The position numbers were made by a program, and so were the translations under genes. From NCBI GenBank assembly GCA_937916085.1, contig CALGGO010000014.1:1-64000 (forward strand): a stretch of 64,000 bases of DNA. Direction: 5' to 3'. The notes beneath the pieces were generated by a model. That model saw only the letters and a program-made list of their open reading frames with translations, ran no database searches and was not told the origin of the DNA. Origin of the DNA: an uncultured Prevotellaceae bacterium (lineage in GTDB: Bacteria > Bacteroidota > Bacteroidia > Bacteroidales > Muribaculaceae). This document shows positions 47,780 through 56,147 of this stretch, piece by piece. Position 1 is the first letter of the stretch. Each line of letters starts with the position of its first letter.

Positions 47780-50596
47780 ATGGATACTAAACATCAACAA
47801 TATCTCAAGCGCATCAGGGATTTCATACCTAAAGACCGCATCTACACCGACGACCTGCACTGCCTGGCGTGGGGCACCGATGCTGGCTTTTACCGCAACA
47901 TCCCGCAAGTGGTGGTACGCTCAAAGAATGAGCAGGAAGTGTCGCAACTTCTTGCCATCGCCAACGAGATGCAGCTGCCGGTGACCTTCCGTGCTGCGGG
48001 CACCAGTCTGAGTGGACAGACCAACACCGACTCCATCCTCATCGTAGCCGGCAAGAACTGGGAAAACTATGAAGTTGCGCCCGATGCCAGCTACATCAAG
48101 CTGCAACCAGGACTCGTAGGCAGCGAGGTCGATAAGATTCTCGCGCGCCACAACCGCAGCTTCACCCCCGACCCTGCCAGCAAGAATTCGGCGATGGTGG
48201 GAGGCATCGTCATCAACAACGCCAGCGGCATGAGCTGCGGCACGCACGCCAACAGCGACCGCATGATGCTCTCGATGCGCATCGTCCTAGCCGACGGCAC
48301 CGTGCTCGATACTGGCGACAAGCGCAGTCGCGAAGCCTTCACTTTGTCTCATCCACAATTCATCAAGCGCATCGAGGAGATTCGCAACCGAGTGATGGCC
48401 GATGACGAGCTCACCGAGCGCATTCGACGCAAGTATTCCATCAAGAATGTCACTGGTCTCAACATCTCGCCGTTTGTGCTTTATAACGACCCCTTCGACA
48501 TCATCACACACCTCATCGTGGGCAGCGAGGGCACTCTCGCCTTTGCCAGCGAGTTCACGATGAAGACTGGCCATCTCTACCCCTGCCGCGCCAGCGCAAT
48601 GCTCTATTTCCAGGATATGCGCGAGTCGTGCGAAGCGGTAGTGGCAATGAAGAAAGGTCCTGTGCACTGTGCCGAGATTCTCGACAAGAAATCGCTTGCC
48701 AGCGTTGACGACAACACCGGCGAGAACCTTACCGCAGTTCTCATCCAAACTTTTGCCGACAGCAAGGAAGAGCTTCAGAGCAACATCAACGAGATAATGA
48801 CCATCCTTGAGCCGTTCCACCTCTATGTTCCTGCTGTCTTCACCGACGACCCGAAAATCTATGGCAAATACTGGGCGATACGCTCGGGCATCTTCCCCAG
48901 CGTGGGCGGCACCCGTCCGCTAGGCACCACAGTCCTTATCGAGGATGTGGCGTTCCACATCGAAGATTTGCCCGACGCCACCGTTGACTTGGCGCAGATG
49001 CTTATCGACTACGGCTACGACGACAGCTGCATCTACGGCCATGCTCTTGAGGGCAACTACCACTTCATCATTTCGCAAAGTTTCGACACGCAAGAGGAGA
49101 TTTCCCGCTACGAGAAGCTGATGCGGGCAGTGGTGGAGCTTGTTATAGACAAATATGACGGTTCGCTCAAGGCGGAGCATGGCACAGGTCGCAACATGGC
49201 GCCTTTTGTCAAGAAGGAATGGGGCGAGAAGGCCTATCAGGTGATGCTCGACGTGAAGCAGCTCTTCGATCCCAAAGGCATTCTTAACCCAGGCGTGATT
49301 TTCAACGACGACCCCGAGTGCTTCATCAAGAACCTCAAACCCATGCCCTTGACCAACGACAACGTGAACAAGTGCATCGAGTGCGGATTCTGCGAGGTGA
49401 ACTGCGTGAGCAGCGGACTAACCCTCTCGTCGCGACAGCGCATCATCGTGCAGCGTGAGATTTCACGACTTAAAGAGACTGGCGATGACCCCAAACGCTT
49501 GAAACGCCTCGAGAAACAATACAAATACTACGGTGAAGCCACCTGCGCCGCCGACGGGCTCTGCGCCACATCATGCCCTATGGGCATCAACGTGGGCGAA
49601 CTCACCCACGACCTGCGTGCCGAGCAACATGGCAAGGGCACTATGGCTCACAGCATCGGCGACTATGTGTCACGACATTTCGCAACGACTAAAGGCAGCC
49701 TAAAATCACTGCTCTATGTCGCCAATGCAGCACATTCGGTAATAGGCGACAGCGGCGTGAAGGCTGTGGGCAAAGCTATGCATGCCATTGGAGCGCCACT
49801 CTGGACTCCCGCCACTCCAAAGCCACACAAGATGAAAGCCCTCCACCAAACTGCCAGCGACAAAAAGGTGGTATATTTCCCCAGCTGCCTCAACCAGGCA
49901 CTCGGCAAGGGAAAGAACTGCGGCGAAATCGACCTCGTAGATAAGGTGGTGGCATTCCTCAACAAGGCTGGGTGGGAAGTCATCTATCCCGAGAATATGA
50001 ACAACCTGTGCTGCGGCATGATTTGGAACAGCAAGGGAATGCCCGACATCGCCCAGCAGAAGACCAACGAACTCGAGCAGGCTCTGCTCAAGGCAAGCGA
50101 TGACGGCAAATATCCCGTGATGTGCGACCAGAGTCCTTGCCTACACCACATGCGTGAGCACATGAAACAAGTGAAGCCATTGGAACTTATGGAGTTCATT
50201 CACGACTATGTGGCGCAAGACTTGGAGTTCACGCCCACCGATGAGCCCATCGCACTGCATCTCACCTGCTCCACACGACTGATGAAGATTGACGACAAGA
50301 TTCTCGACCTCGCCAAGCGATGCTCAACTAGCGTGCTCATCCCCGAGGGAGTGGGCTGCTGTGGCTTCGCCGGCGACAAGGGATTCACGCATCCCGAGCT
50401 AAACGCCTACGCCCTGCGCAAGCTGCGTCCACAAATCGAGGCGGCAGGCATAAGCCGCGGCTTCAGCAACAGCCGCACCTGCGAGATAGGCCTCACCACC
50501 CACAGCGGCATCCCCTACCAGTCGCTAATCTACTTAATCGATGAAGTGACAAACAAGCTGACAAGCCAACTAGCAAACAAGCTAACAAGACAATAG
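47780..50596 (+). CDS. FAD- and Fe-S-containing D-lactate dehydrogenase (Dld-II/GlcD-GlpC fusion type)
   Basis: A 938-residue membrane-peripheral oxidoreductase. The N-terminal half is a FAD-binding GlcD-like dehydrogenase: PVTFRAAGTSLSGQTNTDSIL, GGIVINNASGMSCGTHANSDRM, and a FAD-oxidase C domain with LKAEHGTGRNMAPFV. The C-terminal half has two 4Fe-4S motifs (KCIECGFCEVNC; CAADGLCATSCPMG) and two CCG domains (NLCCGMIWNSKG; GVGCCGFAGDKGF), as in Shewanella Dld-II. In this operon the substrate is most simply D-lactate released by MurQ. The final 18 residues (TNKLTSQLANKLTRQ region) are encoded by the ACAAGCTGACAAG repeat and look like a read-in extension. Confidence 0.88.
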   Translation: MDTKHQQYLKRIRDFIPKDRIYTDDLHCLAWGTDAGFYRNIPQVVVRSKNEQEVSQLLAIANEMQLPVTFRAAGTSLSGQTNTDSILIVAGKNWENYEVAPDASYIKLQPGLVGSEVDKILARHNRSFTPDPASKNSAMVGGIVINNASGMSCGTHANSDRMMLSMRIVLADGTVLDTGDKRSREAFTLSHPQFIKRIEEIRNRVMADDELTERIRRKYSIKNVTGLNISPFVLYNDPFDIITHLIVGSEGTLAFASEFTMKTGHLYPCRASAMLYFQDMRESCEAVVAMKKGPVHCAEILDKKSLASVDDNTGENLTAVLIQTFADSKEELQSNINEIMTILEPFHLYVPAVFTDDPKIYGKYWAIRSGIFPSVGGTRPLGTTVLIEDVAFHIEDLPDATVDLAQMLIDYGYDDSCIYGHALEGNYHFIISQSFDTQEEISRYEKLMRAVVELVIDKYDGSLKAEHGTGRNMAPFVKKEWGEKAYQVMLDVKQLFDPKGILNPGVIFNDDPECFIKNLKPMPLTNDNVNKCIECGFCEVNCVSSGLTLSSRQRIIVQREISRLKETGDDPKRLKRLEKQYKYYGEATCAADGLCATSCPMGINVGELTHDLRAEQHGKGTMAHSIGDYVSRHFATTKGSLKSLLYVANAAHSVIGDSGVKAVGKAMHAIGAPLWTPATPKPHKMKALHQTASDKKVVYFPSCLNQALGKGKNCGEIDLVDKVVAFLNKAGWEVIYPENMNNLCCGMIWNSKGMPDIAQQKTNELEQALLKASDDGKYPVMCDQSPCLHHMREHMKQVKPLELMEFIHDYVAQDLEFTPTDEPIALHLTCSTRLMKIDDKILDLAKRCSTSVLIPEGVGCCGFAGDKGFTHPELNAYALRKLRPQIEAAGISRGFSNSRTCEIGLTTHSGIPYQSLIYLIDEVTNKLTSQLANKLTRQ

Positions 50597-50598
50597 CA
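50551..50598. repeat. ACAAGCTG-type repeat forming the C-terminus of the D-lactate dehydrogenase gene
   Basis: ACAAACAAGCTGACAAGCC, AACTAGCAAACAAGCTAACAAGACAATAG: left-arm words of the AGCTAAC element. The stop codon at 50594-50596 is part of CAATAG. Confidence 0.75.
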
Positions 50599-50649
50599 CA
50601 GATTATAGTTTCCATAAATGACAAACTAACAACGATAAACGTTTCTTAT

Positions 50650-51807
50650 ATGGCAAAAGAAAACAAACGACTCCTCTCACTCGACATACTGCGAGGCATC
50701 ACAATAGCCGGCATGCTCTTAGTGAACAATCCTGGCACTTGGAGCCACATTTACGCCCCACTAGAGCACGCCGAGTGGATAGGACTCACGCCCACCGACC
50801 TCGTGTTCCCGTTCTTCATGTTTGTGATGGGTGTGTCGATGTATTTCTCGTTGAGCAAATTCAATTTCGAGTTCAGCAGCAAAGTCTTTCTCAAGATTTT
50901 GAAGCGTACCGTCATCCTCTTCCTCATCGGTTGGATGGTGCAATGGTTCGGGATGTGGCTCAGAGGACTCTACGACCCCGAGTCGCACTTCTTCACTAAG
51001 ATGTTTGGCAATCTGCGCATTCTAGGTGTGTTCCAACGACTGGCGCTCGTCTATTTCTTCGGCTCAATGATTGCCGTGCTGTTCAAGACCAAGTTCATCC
51101 CCTGGATTATCGGCTTGCTGCTCGTTGCTTACGCCTTCATTCTCGGCTTTGGCAACGGTTATGAGTTCTCGCTCGACAACATCCTGTCGAGGGTCGATTG
51201 CGCTGTGCTGGGCGAAGACCACATGTATCACGAGGAAGCTTACGGTATCAGCCTCGCTCTTGACCCAGAGGGGATACTAAGCACCATCGCATGTGTCGCC
51301 CACGTGCTCATAGGCTTCATGATGGGCAAGTGCATAAGCACCGTTAAGAACAACCGCGACCGCATCGTTGAGATTGCCGTGTGGGGAGCTTTGATGCTCC
51401 TTGTGGGATGGCTGTTGCAATATGGCATCCCGTGCAGCAAAAAGGCGTGGACATCAAGCTATGTGCTCATCACCTGCGGCATGGCGTCGTGCATCCTGGC
51501 GATGCTCATCTACGCCATCGACATCAAGGACCACAACCGTTGGTGCCGATTCTTCCAAGCGTTTGGCATCAACCCATTGTTCTGCTATTTGGTGGGAACC
51601 ATCCTCTCTATAGTGTTTGGAGCTGTGCGCTTCGGCACCAACGCCGCTGGCGACACTGTCACCATCCACTCACTTATCTACGAAGGCTGGAGTGCCGTCA
51701 CCACCACTCCCGAAGCGGCATCTTGCCTCTATGCCATCACCTTTGTGCTCATCACATGGTGCTTTGGCTACATCCTCTATAAGAAAAAAATATATATGAA
51801 AATATAA
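50650..51807 (+). CDS. NagX-like heparan-alpha-glucosaminide N-acetyltransferase family protein (DUF5009)
   Basis: An integral membrane acyltransferase of 385 residues with about 10-11 helices. The DUF5009/HGSNAT opening RLLSLDILRGITIAGMLLVNNPGTWSHIYAPLEHAEWIGLTPTDLVFPFFMFVMG is typical. NagX proteins occur in GlcNAc-utilisation clusters and are thought to transfer acetyl groups across the membrane to glucosamine sugars. Position 17 bases before the amino-sugar kinase supports a part in amino-sugar salvage. Confidence 0.88.
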   Translation: MAKENKRLLSLDILRGITIAGMLLVNNPGTWSHIYAPLEHAEWIGLTPTDLVFPFFMFVMGVSMYFSLSKFNFEFSSKVFLKILKRTVILFLIGWMVQWFGMWLRGLYDPESHFFTKMFGNLRILGVFQRLALVYFFGSMIAVLFKTKFIPWIIGLLLVAYAFILGFGNGYEFSLDNILSRVDCAVLGEDHMYHEEAYGISLALDPEGILSTIACVAHVLIGFMMGKCISTVKNNRDRIVEIAVWGALMLLVGWLLQYGIPCSKKAWTSSYVLITCGMASCILAMLIYAIDIKDHNRWCRFFQAFGINPLFCYLVGTILSIVFGAVRFGTNAAGDTVTIHSLIYEGWSAVTTTPEAASCLYAITFVLITWCFGYILYKKKIYMKI

Positions 51808-51824
51808 CAAAAAATTCTACTATT

Positions 51825-52667
51825 ATGATTTTAATTGCTGACAGCGGCTCCACCAAGATTGACTGGTGTCTGCTAAACGGAAAAAAGAAAGTTGCTCAAA
51901 TCTTCACCACTGGCATGAACGCCCTGCTCATGACCGAGGAAGAAATGGCTGAGTGCATCATGAACGAACTCATGCCAAGTCTCAGAGGATATGATGTAAC
52001 CGAGATTTATTACTATGGCGCTGGCATCATCAGCGACGAGATCAAGAATCAGGTCATCAACGCTCTCAAGCGCAATATGCCTAACGTGACTAAGATTGAG
52101 GTCGATACCGACCTGCTCGGCGCAGCTCGGGCGCTGTGCCAGCGTGAGCCAGGCATCGCCTGCATACTCGGTACTGGCAGCAACAGTTGCTACTACGACG
52201 GCGAGAAAGTGGTTGACAACGTGTCGCCACTTGGATACATACTCGGCGACGAGGGCAGCGGCGCGGTGCTGGGCAAGCTGCTCGTGGGCGACGTGCTCAA
52301 GAAACAGCTCCCCGAACACCTGTGCGAGAAGTTCCTCAAGGAGTACAACCTCGACCGCAACACCATCATCGACCGGGTTTATCGCAAACCTGCCGCCAAC
52401 CGCTTTCTGGCACAGTTCGCACCATTCCTCGAGCACAACATCAACGAGCCTTCTATCAAGGCCATAGTAATGCGCTCGTTCACCGACTTCTTCGTGCGTA
52501 ACGTGGCAAACTATCCCAACTACAAAGAGTTGCCTTGCAACTTCGTGGGGTCCATCGCCCTGTTGCAGAAAGACGTACTCGTGGAGGCTGCCAGCCGCCT
52601 CGGCATCACCATTGGCAACATCATCCAAGCCCCAATGGAAGGCCTCATCAAGTACCACTCTAACTAA
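51825..52667 (+). CDS. BadF-type N-acetylmuramate/N-acetylglucosamine kinase, MurK-like
   Basis: An ASKHA kinase of 280 residues that would phosphorylate MurNAc and/or GlcNAc at C6. The phosphate-1 loop is LIADSGSTKIDW (residues 3-14), the sugar/adenosine-site blocks are VDTDLLGAARALC, CILGTGSNSCYYDG and ILGDEGSGAVLG, all intact. Clostridial and Tannerella MurK belong to this family. The next gene is murQ, which uses MurNAc-6-phosphate, so MurNAc kinase is the likely role. Confidence 0.88.
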   Translation: MILIADSGSTKIDWCLLNGKKKVAQIFTTGMNALLMTEEEMAECIMNELMPSLRGYDVTEIYYYGAGIISDEIKNQVINALKRNMPNVTKIEVDTDLLGAARALCQREPGIACILGTGSNSCYYDGEKVVDNVSPLGYILGDEGSGAVLGKLLVGDVLKKQLPEHLCEKFLKEYNLDRNTIIDRVYRKPAANRFLAQFAPFLEHNINEPSIKAIVMRSFTDFFVRNVANYPNYKELPCNFVGSIALLQKDVLVEAASRLGITIGNIIQAPMEGLIKYHSN

Positions 52668-52668
52668 A

Positions 52669-52747
52669 GTAGGAAGTAGAAAGTAGAAAGTAGGAAGTAG
52701 GAAATCCTAGCTATTCCTAGCTATTCCTAGCTACTCCTATCCACTCC
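52669..52747. repeat. GTAGGAA heptamers followed by TCCTAGCTAT 10-mers
   Basis: Five 7-base words (GTAGGAA, GTAGAAA, GTAGAAA, GTAGGAA, GTAGGAA), then four 10-base words (TCCTAGCTAT twice, TCCTAGCTAC, TCCTATCCAC). Two period families are joined directly. They start two bases after the kinase stop and fill the 101-base gap before murQ. Confidence 0.88.
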
Positions 52748-52768
52748 TTCTAAAAATTTAAATAAGTT

Positions 52769-53590
52769 ATGGCTTTTATAAAGATTAGCGAACAGCCCTC
52801 TCTCTACAACGACCTCGAGAAGAAGAGCGTGCATGAGCTCCTCACCGAGATGAACCAGGAGGACCACAAGGTGGCCGATGCCGTGCAGAAGGCGATACCG
52901 CAAATCGAGCGTCTCGTCACGGGCATCGTCGAGCGCATGAAGCGGGGCGGGCGCATCTTCTACATGGGAGCCGGCACCAGCGGACGCCTCGGCGTGCTTG
53001 ACGCCAGCGAAATCCCACCCACCTTCGGCATGGACCCTGGGTGGATTATCGGCCTTATCGCTGGCGGCGACTATGCTCTGCGCAACGCCGTGGAGAATGC
53101 CGAGGACGATGAGTCGCAAGGCTGGAAAGACCTACAAGAGCACAACATCACCCGCAACGACACCGTCATCGGTATCGCTGCCAGCGGCACTACACCCTAC
53201 GTGATTGGTGCCCTGCGTGACGCGCGTGCTCATGGCTGCCTCACCGCTGCCATCACCAGCAACCCCGACGCCCCCGTGAGCGAAGCCGCCGAGATTCCTA
53301 TCGAGATGATTGTGGGCCCCGAATACGTTACTGGCAGCAGCCGCATGAAGAGCGGCACAGGCCAGAAGCTCATCTGCAACATGATTTCGACCAGCGTCAT
53401 GATTCAGATGGGACGAGTGAAAGGCAACAAGATGGTGAACATGCAGCTCACCAACAAGAAACTAGTGGACCGCGGCACACGCATGGTGGTCGAGGAGCTA
53501 GGCCTCAGCTACGACGAAGCTAAGCGACTACTGCTCCTCCACGGCAGCGTAAAAAAAGCCTGCGACGCCTATCGCGGCAGCACCGAATAA
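52769..53590 (+). CDS. murQ: N-acetylmuramic acid 6-phosphate etherase
   Basis: It cleaves the lactyl ether of MurNAc-6-P to give GlcNAc-6-P and D-lactate in the cytoplasm. It is 273 residues, slightly shorter than the roughly 300 of E. coli MurQ, with a single SIS domain: GRIFYMGAGTSGRLGVLDASEIPPTFG (about 53-79) carries the catalytic Glu, followed by DDESQGW, IGIAASGTTPYVIGAL, and GPEYVTGSSRMKSGTGQKLICNMIST. All conserved blocks are intact. The products link it to nagA (54735) and to the D-lactate dehydrogenase (47780) in this cluster. Confidence 0.95.
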   Translation: MAFIKISEQPSLYNDLEKKSVHELLTEMNQEDHKVADAVQKAIPQIERLVTGIVERMKRGGRIFYMGAGTSGRLGVLDASEIPPTFGMDPGWIIGLIAGGDYALRNAVENAEDDESQGWKDLQEHNITRNDTVIGIAASGTTPYVIGALRDARAHGCLTAAITSNPDAPVSEAAEIPIEMIVGPEYVTGSSRMKSGTGQKLICNMISTSVMIQMGRVKGNKMVNMQLTNKKLVDRGTRMVVEELGLSYDEAKRLLLLHGSVKKACDAYRGSTE

Positions 53591-53617
53591 ATTTCTCCAC
53601 AACAAAATAATGCAATT

Positions 53618-54373
53618 ATGAAACGTTTTATCTTAATCATGATTACAGCGGTGGCGGCTGTCACCGCACTGCAGGCACAGCCACCCGAGCGCACCGCCAA
53701 TCAGGACAGGTACTACGTGCGCAGGGCAACTCACTTCGACGACCTGCCGGTGCATAAGAAAGACATCATCATGCTGGGCAACAGCCTCACCGACGGCGCC
53801 GAGTGGAACGAGCTGCTCCGCAACCCGCACGTGAAGAACCGAGGCATCATTGGCGACATTATTCAAGGACTTTATGAGCGCATGGAGCCGATACTCCAAG
53901 GCAAACCACGCAAGATTTTCATCCTCAGCGGCGTCAACGACGTGTCGCACGGAGTGGATGGCGACAGCATTGGGCGAGTGATGGAGAAGCTCATCATCCT
54001 AATCAAGGAACGCTCGCCACGCACCGAAATCTACGTCCAGTCGATGCTGCCGTTCAACACCGACGTGCAGATGTGGAAACTCCTTAAAGACCGCGAGCAG
54101 GTGGTAATCGACGGCAACCGAGCTATGGAGGAAGCGTGCAAGCGACAAGGCGTCACTTGGATTAACCTCTACCCGCTCTTCGTGGACAAGAACGGCAAGC
54201 TCCGAGAAGACCTCACCAACGACGGTCTCCACCTCCTAGGACCTGGCTACCTCATCTGGCGTGACGCGATTCAGCAATATGTGAAACCCAACAAGAAATA
54301 CTCCCGTGGGCATCACAAGAAGCCAGGAAAGCCAGGAAAACCAGGAAAACCTAGAAAGCACCGCAAGTACTAA
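53618..54373 (+). CDS. SGNH/GDSL hydrolase family protein
   Basis: A secreted hydrolase of 251 residues with a signal peptide (ending ALQAQ near 21). Block I is IIMLGNSLTDGAEWNELL (catalytic Ser), block III is FILSGVNDVSHG and block V is LTNDGLHLLGPGYLIW (Asp and His). Relatives deacetylate glycans, including peptidoglycan or acetylated sugars. The C-terminus is a Lys/Gly/Pro-rich tail of about 25 residues (KKPGKPGKPGKPRKHRKY), probably a wall- or polyanion-binding extension. It is the last gene of the salvage run and is followed by a terminator. Confidence 0.88.
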   Translation: MKRFILIMITAVAAVTALQAQPPERTANQDRYYVRRATHFDDLPVHKKDIIMLGNSLTDGAEWNELLRNPHVKNRGIIGDIIQGLYERMEPILQGKPRKIFILSGVNDVSHGVDGDSIGRVMEKLIILIKERSPRTEIYVQSMLPFNTDVQMWKLLKDREQVVIDGNRAMEEACKRQGVTWINLYPLFVDKNGKLREDLTNDGLHLLGPGYLIWRDAIQQYVKPNKKYSRGHHKKPGKPGKPGKPRKHRKY

Positions 54374-54416
54374 CCTTACTGGCAAAAAACACTTCTTCAA
54401 TGGCACACACCGAGAT

Positions 54417-54437
54417 TTGCGAGCGTCAGTCTCGCAA
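54417..54437. repeat. TTGCGAG/CTCGCAA mini-inverted repeat, copy 1
   Basis: TTGCGAG-CGTCAGT-CTCGCAA. The same stems with the reversed loop (ACTGACG) occur at 57555-57575. Confidence 0.7.
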
Positions 54438-54449
54438 AAAACAAAAAAA

Positions 54450-54476
54450 GACTCCCAGAAAATGGGAGTCTTTTTG
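54450..54476. terminator. Bidirectional intrinsic terminator
   Basis: GACTCCCA-GAAAA-TGGGAGTC followed by TTTTTG on the plus strand, with an A-run (CAAAAAAA) before it. It serves the salvage operon on the plus strand and the tRNA-His on the minus strand. Confidence 0.85.
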
Positions 54477-54479
54477 TAG

Positions 54480-54554
<75 letters not shown>

Positions 54555-54565
54555 GTGTTGTTTAG

Positions 54566-54631
54566 AAAAATGCTCACGCTCGAAATAACTTGCGCAGAGG
54601 CTCAGTTCTTTGCTCGCTTAATCGCATTTTT
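54566..54631. repeat. AAAAATGCGATTAAGCGAG element, copy 3 (reversed)
   Basis: On the plus strand it begins AAAAATGCTCACGCTCG and ends CTCGCTTAATCGCATTTTT, the reverse complement of the ends at 27548 and 28706. It lies immediately upstream of the tRNA-His gene, 12 bases from its 5' end. Confidence 0.8.
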
Positions 54632-54734
54632 CAATTGCGACTGCAAAGGTAAGCGTTTTTTTTGTTCTGTGCAACACTTGGCCGAAGTTTTTTCAGGTTT
54701 TCACCATTTTTTCTTCGCAGTTTTATAAATAGGA

Positions 54735-55901
54735 TTAGATTTTGTCATCAAGATTTACCCGCTGTCCCATGCAATAGACAGCATGCAGCTTTATGTCTTT
54801 GTCGAGAATTAATATGTCGGCATCCTTGCCGCGTTGCAGCGACCCTTTGCGGTCATACACGCCCATAATCCTTGCCGGTGTCTCGGCTACCATGCGGCAA
54901 GCGTCTTGCAACGGGATATCTGCCATGTGGACGGCGGTTGCTATCAGGCGGTCCATAGTGGCGATGCTGCCGGCAAGCGCTGAGCGGTCGGCGAGTTTGC
55001 ACACCCCATCCTCAATGATAACACGTGGGTCAAATGCCTTGTTGCTGTCGCTGGCAGCCACGGCAAGGGCATCGGTGACCATCGCCGTGCGCTCCACGCC
55101 CTTAGTGTGATACACCAGTTTGAGCAGTGTGGGGGGCACATGTATGCCGTCGGCAATCATCTCCACGGTCATATTTTCCATCAGATATACAGCCTCGACA
55201 GTGCCCGCGTGCTTGAACTCACGCACATTGTGAAATCCTGGCATGCCGTTGTAGAAATGCGTGGCATGGGTATAGCCAGCCTCGTAAGCGGCCTTCACAT
55301 GGTCATACTCGGCGGCGGTGTGAGCGATTGACGGCAACACGTCCTTGTCGGTAAGATACTTGCCCATCTCTATCACGCCAGGCAGCTCGGGAGCCGAGTC
55401 CCAACGCTTGATGCAGTTATAGTCCTCCACCACATGCTCATACTCGTTAGGGTCGGGCAAGCGGATAAGCTCAGGCATCTGGGCGCCAGCCTTGAGGGGG
55501 TTGAAATATGGTCCCTCGAGGTGAAGGCCCAGCACGCCACTGAACGGGTCTTCGATAAGCTCGTCGCAGGTCTGTGCCGCAGCCTCTATCATCGGCAGGG
55601 ACGCCGACGACAAGGTGGGGAAGATCGCGGTAGTGCCATGCTTGCGGTGAGCCATCACGGCAGTACGGAAAGCTTCTTCGGTGCCTTCCATGAAGTCGTG
55701 GCCGCCACCACCGTGGCAGTGAAGCTCTATGCCGCCAGGAACCACATGCATGCCCAGAGCGTTGATGGCAGTATCGGCGCGTGGCTCGATGTGGCTGTTC
55801 TTGCGTATCTCCACTATGCGTGAGTCCTCAAAGAGCAGCGAGCCACCATTAATCCACCCCGACGGGGTGAGAATCTGACCGTTGTAAATCTGGGTTAACA
55901 T
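54735..55901 (-). CDS. nagA: N-acetylglucosamine-6-phosphate deacetylase
   Basis: It converts GlcNAc-6-P to glucosamine-6-P and acetate. It is 388 residues, an amidohydrolase-fold enzyme. Metal and substrate motifs: GIELHCHGGGGHDF, LGLHLEGPYFNPLKAGAQ (metal Glu), VLPSIAHTAAEYDHVKAAYEAGYTHATHFYNGM (His ligands), MIADGIHVPP and MVTDALAVAAS (catalytic Asp). It converges on the murQ operon and takes the product of MurQ. The partner deaminase nagB is not in the window. Confidence 0.95.
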   Translation of the reverse strand: MLTQIYNGQILTPSGWINGGSLLFEDSRIVEIRKNSHIEPRADTAINALGMHVVPGGIELHCHGGGGHDFMEGTEEAFRTAVMAHRKHGTTAIFPTLSSASLPMIEAAAQTCDELIEDPFSGVLGLHLEGPYFNPLKAGAQMPELIRLPDPNEYEHVVEDYNCIKRWDSAPELPGVIEMGKYLTDKDVLPSIAHTAAEYDHVKAAYEAGYTHATHFYNGMPGFHNVREFKHAGTVEAVYLMENMTVEMIADGIHVPPTLLKLVYHTKGVERTAMVTDALAVAASDSNKAFDPRVIIEDGVCKLADRSALAGSIATMDRLIATAVHMADIPLQDACRMVAETPARIMGVYDRKGSLQRGKDADILILDKDIKLHAVYCMGQRVNLDDKI

Positions 55902-56097
55902 GTTTTCCTATTGAATGCTAATAATCACATACAAAGGTAATACATTTTTTTCTAACAAACACAAAAAAATAGAAAATAATCTATAATGAATGTAAATTTC
56001 CTCACATTACCCTCTACTCGCCTCACCAAAATTGCTATCAAACGGCCAAAAACGATAAAAAACTACTACAAATGTAATCAGTTTGCGCTTTTTGTTG

Positions 56098-56105
56098 TAT
56101 TTTTG
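56098..56105 (+). promoter_or_regulatory. Bacteroidota -7 box for pepT
   Basis: TATTTTTG, 42 bases before ATG 56148. It rules out the longer frame from 55986, which would start before the promoter. Confidence 0.6.
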
Positions 56106-56147
56106 CAAGAAAAAAAACGAAACAAATCATTAACTAAAAATACAACT

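Noticed and set aside
54566..54631. Attachment site of an integrated element at tRNA-His
   Set aside because: No integrase or phage genes follow and no direct repeat of the tRNA 3' end was seen. The sequence is instead a copy of a dispersed hairpin element.
55986..56147. 54-codon N-terminal extension of PepT
   Set aside because: It precedes the TATTTTTG promoter box at 56098 in part and is absent from PepT proteins, which begin near MTPLIERF.
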